From contig NZ_PUEJ01000010.1 in NCBI RefSeq assembly GCF_002982075.1, positions 62,001 through 126,000 of the forward strand: a DNA stretch of 64,000 bases, in the 5' to 3' direction. Below the pieces are notes generated by a model that did no database searches, was not told the origin of the DNA, and saw only the letters and a list, made by a program, of their open reading frames with translations. Source of the DNA: Labrys okinawensis (GTDB taxonomy: Bacteria; Pseudomonadota; Alphaproteobacteria; Rhizobiales; Labraceae). This document shows positions 61,526-64,000 of this stretch, piece after piece. The number at the start of each line of letters is the position of its first letter. Position 1 is the stretch's first letter. The translations under genes and the position numbers were made by a program.

Positions 61526-62542
61526 TCAGCCAGCCATCACTTTGCGCATGCCTTTCCCCACCCGCCTCGGTCCGGGGAAATATTGCCATTCGAAGGTATG
61601 GGGATAAGGCGTATCCCAGCCGGTGACGCGCTCGATCGGGGCTTCCAGATGGTGGAAGCAGCGTTCCTGCACCAGGGCCGACAATTCGGCGCCGAAGCCG
61701 CCCGTCCGCGTGGCCTCATGCACGATCAGGCAGCGGCCCGTCTTCTTCACCGATTCCTCGATCGTCTCGATATCGACAGGCAGGATCGTTCTGAGATCGA
61801 TGATCTCGGCATCGATCTCCGTCTCCTGCGTCGCCGTGAGCGCCACGTGCACCATGGTGCCATAGGCGAGGATGGTGAGGTCGCTGCCCTCCCTGATGAT
61901 CGCGGCCTTGCCGAGCGGCACCTTGTAATGTCCCGCCGGCACATCAGCCCCGGCCTGGTCGGTCCAGGGTTTCAAAGGGCGGTCGTGATGGCCGTCAAAG
62001 GGACCGTTGTAGAGACGCTTGGGCTCGAAGAACAATACGGGGTCGTCATCCTCGACCGCGCTGATCAGGAGGCCCTTGGCGTCATAGGGGTTGGAGGGGA
62101 TCACCGTCTTGATGCCGCAGACGTGGCTGAACAGGCCTTCCGGGCTCTGGCTATGGGTCTGCCCCCCGAAAATGCCGCCGCCATAGGGCGAGCGGATGGT
62201 GATCGGCGAGGTGAACTCTCCACCCGAGCGATAGCGCAGGCGCGCCGCTTCCGAGACGATCTGGTCGAAGCCGGGATAGATGTAATCGGCGAACTGGCAC
62301 TCGACGATCGGCCGGAGACCATAGGCCCCCATGCCGATGGCGATGGCGATCAGGCCGCCTTCGGCGATCGGGGCATCGAAGACGCGCTGGGAACTGTAGC
62401 GCTGCTGCAAACCGTCGGTGCAGCGGAACACGCCACCGAAGAAGCCGACATCCTCGCCGAAAACCAGCACGTTGGGATCGTTCTTGAGCAGGACGTCCAT
62501 GGCCGAGTTGAGGGCCTGCACCATGTTCATGGCGGGCATCAT
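61526..62542 (-). CDS. bkdA2: Branched-chain 2-oxoacid dehydrogenase E1 beta subunit
   Basis: 338 aa. It starts MMPAMNMVQALNSAMDVLL, then VFGEDVGFFGGVFRCTDGL and VFDAPIAEGGLIAIAIGMGA, ITIRSPYGGGIFGG, and late DLRTILPVDIETIEESV with EATRTGGFGAELS. These are the transketolase-like Pyr and C-terminal domains of BCKDH E1beta. It forms a heterotetramer with E1alpha, with which it overlaps by 4 bp (ATGA). Confidence 0.95.
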   Translation of the reverse strand: MMPAMNMVQALNSAMDVLLKNDPNVLVFGEDVGFFGGVFRCTDGLQQRYSSQRVFDAPIAEGGLIAIAIGMGAYGLRPIVECQFADYIYPGFDQIVSEAARLRYRSGGEFTSPITIRSPYGGGIFGGQTHSQSPEGLFSHVCGIKTVIPSNPYDAKGLLISAVEDDDPVLFFEPKRLYNGPFDGHHDRPLKPWTDQAGADVPAGHYKVPLGKAAIIREGSDLTILAYGTMVHVALTATQETEIDAEIIDLRTILPVDIETIEESVKKTGRCLIVHEATRTGGFGAELSALVQERCFHHLEAPIERVTGWDTPYPHTFEWQYFPGPRRVGKGMRKVMAG

Positions 62543-63813
62543 TCACCCTCCTTCTTATTGGCGGCTTCCCTGGTGGCCTCGAAGCGGGTGAGTTCGGCCA
62601 GTTGCTCCTTGAGATGCCAGGGCATCTCCTTGAACACATCCTCGAACATGGTCTCGTTGCCGTGATGCGGCCCGTCGCTGAGAATACCATGGCGCTGGGC
62701 CTCGATATTGGCGGCCTTGACCTCGGCCTGCAATTCCTTGGCCTGCGTCTGATGCCGCTCTTCGCTCCATTCGCCCACGCGGATGAGATGGCGCTTCAGG
62801 CGCTCTACCGGATCGCCGAAGGGCCAGTACTTCTCCTCATCGCCGGGGCGATAGCGGCCAGGGTCGTCGCTGGTGGAATGGGCGGCGACGCGGTAGGTGA
62901 AGAGCTCGATCAGGGTCGGGCCATGATTGGAACGCGCCCGCTCGGCAGCCCAGCGCGTCACGGCATACACGGCGAGCAGATCGTTGCCATCGACCCTGAT
63001 GCCCGGCATGCCGAAACCGATGGCGCGCGAGGCGAAGGTTGCCTCCTCGCCCCCGGCAACGCCCTGGCTGGATGAGATCGCCCATTGATTGTTGACGAGA
63101 TTGATCAGCACCGGCGCGTGATAGACGGAGGCGAACACCATGCCGTGGTGGAAATCGCCTTCGGCCGAGGAGCCATCGCCGATCCAGGCCGCGGCAATGC
63201 GCCGGTCGCGCTTATAGGCAGAGGCCATGGCCCAGCCGACGGCCTGCGGCACCTGGGTGGCGAGATTGCCGGAGATGGAGAAGAAGCCGGCGTCCTTGGC
63301 CGAATAAAGCACCGGCAATTGCCGCCCCTTCAGCCGGTCCTGTGCGTTTGAATAGATCTGGGACATCATATCGATCAGCGGCCAGCCGCGTGCGACCAGG
63401 AGGCCCTGCTGGCGATAGGTCGGGAAGCACATGTCGCCGGCTTCCAAGGCCAGCGCCTGGCCCACCGCCACCGCCTCCTCGCCCGTGCATTTCATGTAGA
63501 AGGAGGTCTTGCCCTGGCGCTGGGCCTTGAACATCTGGTCATCGAAATAGCGCGTCAGCATCATGGCGCGCAGGGCCTTGCGCAAGGTGTCGGCATCGAG
63601 CTTGGGGTCCCAGGGGCCGACCGCCCTGCCCTCATCGTCGAGCACCCTCACGAGACCGAAGGCCAGGTCGCGCGTCTCGGAGGCGACGGCAGTCACCGGC
63701 GGCCGTTGGGCTTCGCCGGCCCCAGGCAGTTTGAGATAGCTGAAATCGGGCGTGTCGCCCGGCCGGAAGCGGGCTTCCGGAATGTGCAGGCTGAGCGTGG
63801 TCTTCTTGGTCAT
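62539..63813 (-). CDS. bkdA1: Branched-chain 2-oxoacid dehydrogenase E1 alpha subunit
   Basis: 424 aa from the ATG at 63813 (GGGAG upstream); the longer frame lacks a ribosome site. TPP-binding signature WIGDGSSAEGDFHHGMVFAS continuing to LINLVNNQWAIS; earlier KTSFYMKCTGEEAVAVGQAL and CFPTYRQQGLLVARG, later the phosphorylation-loop region FTYRVAAHSTSDDPGRYRP. It decarboxylates branched-chain 2-oxoacids from Leu, Ile and Val. It opens the E1a-E1b-E2 operon, 83 bp behind an acyl-CoA dehydrogenase. Confidence 0.95.
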   Translation of the reverse strand: MTKKTTLSLHIPEARFRPGDTPDFSYLKLPGAGEAQRPPVTAVASETRDLAFGLVRVLDDEGRAVGPWDPKLDADTLRKALRAMMLTRYFDDQMFKAQRQGKTSFYMKCTGEEAVAVGQALALEAGDMCFPTYRQQGLLVARGWPLIDMMSQIYSNAQDRLKGRQLPVLYSAKDAGFFSISGNLATQVPQAVGWAMASAYKRDRRIAAAWIGDGSSAEGDFHHGMVFASVYHAPVLINLVNNQWAISSSQGVAGGEEATFASRAIGFGMPGIRVDGNDLLAVYAVTRWAAERARSNHGPTLIELFTYRVAAHSTSDDPGRYRPGDEEKYWPFGDPVERLKRHLIRVGEWSEERHQTQAKELQAEVKAANIEAQRHGILSDGPHHGNETMFEDVFKEMPWHLKEQLAELTRFEATREAANKKEGE

Positions 63814-63896
63814 CGAACGGGCGCTCCCAGGACGTGATAATGTCCGGCTGGCATGAGAATGCGTCTGGTCGTGTCGTTTCGGCGTGTCCTGCAATG

Positions 63897-64000
63897 TCAG
63901 CTCGTCTCGCGGAAGATCTCGCGGCCGATCAGCATGCGCCGGATCTCCGAGGTGCCGGCGCCGATCTCATAGAGCTTGGCGTCGCGCAGCAGGCGTCCGG
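63897..64000 (-). CDS. Acyl-CoA dehydrogenase, C-terminal end (likely isovaleryl-CoA dehydrogenase)
   Basis: Only the last ~34 residues are in the window; the start lies beyond the right edge. The tail reads RDAKLYEIGAGTSEIRRMLI then GREIFRETS and stop. The Y-E-I-G-A-G-T-S-E-I-R-R motif with the FAD-contacting Glu-Ile-Arg is the C-terminal signature of acyl-CoA dehydrogenases. It is especially close to isovaleryl-CoA dehydrogenase, which would fit the bkd operon on the same strand. The subfamily is inferred from context. Confidence 0.8.
   Translation of the reverse strand, partial: GRLLRDAKLYEIGAGTSEIRRMLIGREIFRETS

Noticed and set aside
1..64000. CRISPR array or phage block
   Set aside because: No set of evenly spaced direct repeats and no phage structural, integrase or lysis genes were found; the repeats seen are single palindromes.

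Overview
The window looks like chromosome of an alphaproteobacterium of the order Hyphomicrobiales (Rhizobiales). The pointers are high GC with strongly biased third positions, the dusB-ntrB-ntrC / ntrY-ntrX nitrogen regulators, a divK-DUF3572-dinB block, a DinB with an N-terminal zinc-finger-like segment, GatCAB, and an NDUFS4-type complex I accessory protein. A complete red-type (form I) Calvin-cycle operon shows the organism can probably fix CO2, as Xanthobacter, Bradyrhizobium or Labrys relatives do. The genus cannot be fixed from what is visible.

Layout. 1-11.4 kb: end of a TSUP permease, then ntrX, ntrY, a DUF2252 gene, a phospholipase D-like gene, ntrC, ntrB and dusB; the usual contiguous ntr locus is split here. 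11.6-20 kb: a secreted DUF2147 protein, a bicupin, gatB-chorismate mutase-gatA-gatC, then two exported proteins (caspase-like/Sel1 and Sel1) that share a duplicated module. 20-27 kb: UPF0173 hydrolase, ruvX, FAD oxidoreductase, Ldh-type dehydrogenase, MFS transporter, and an ABC-F protein preceded by a small ORF with a strong Shine-Dalgarno and a stop-codon hairpin. 27.4-35.2 kb: pyrB, a dihydroorotase-like pyrC lacking metal ligands, an Ivy-like lysozyme inhibitor, plsY, dprA, topA. 35.2-39.1 kb: an IS110-family element, DUF2259, DUF393 and a HAD acid phosphatase, followed by a gene-poor stretch. 39.1-43 kb: rnr, DUF983, NUDIX, rpmG. 43-52.2 kb: a half-length MFS gene and the Calvin operon (cbbF-P-T-L-S-X with divergent cbbR). 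52.2-60 kb: divK, DUF3572, dinB, an ArnT-like glycosyltransferase, tRNA-Arg, an NDUFS4-like gene, tRNA-Pro, DUF192, a double cold-shock protein, a sirtuin, gloA, tRNA-Glu and DedA. 60.1-64 kb: branched-chain 2-oxoacid dehydrogenase E2, E1beta and E1alpha, behind the end of an acyl-CoA dehydrogenase.

The sequence that genes do not explain is mostly palindromic. There are two long hairpin elements (20.88 kb and 36.36 kb) with almost the same geometry, compound palindromes in the gaps of the cbb operon, and a dispersed intergenic family of at least four copies (9.2, 23.8, 30.3 and 52.6 kb). The most interesting regulatory candidate is the ABC-F leader at 27.09-27.16 kb. It resembles the drug-responsive translational attenuators of macrolide-resistance genes and carries RxR and MRL motifs and repeated pairing segments. 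The second is the placement of the Calvin operon exactly between rpmG and divK, where pleD is usually found in relatives.
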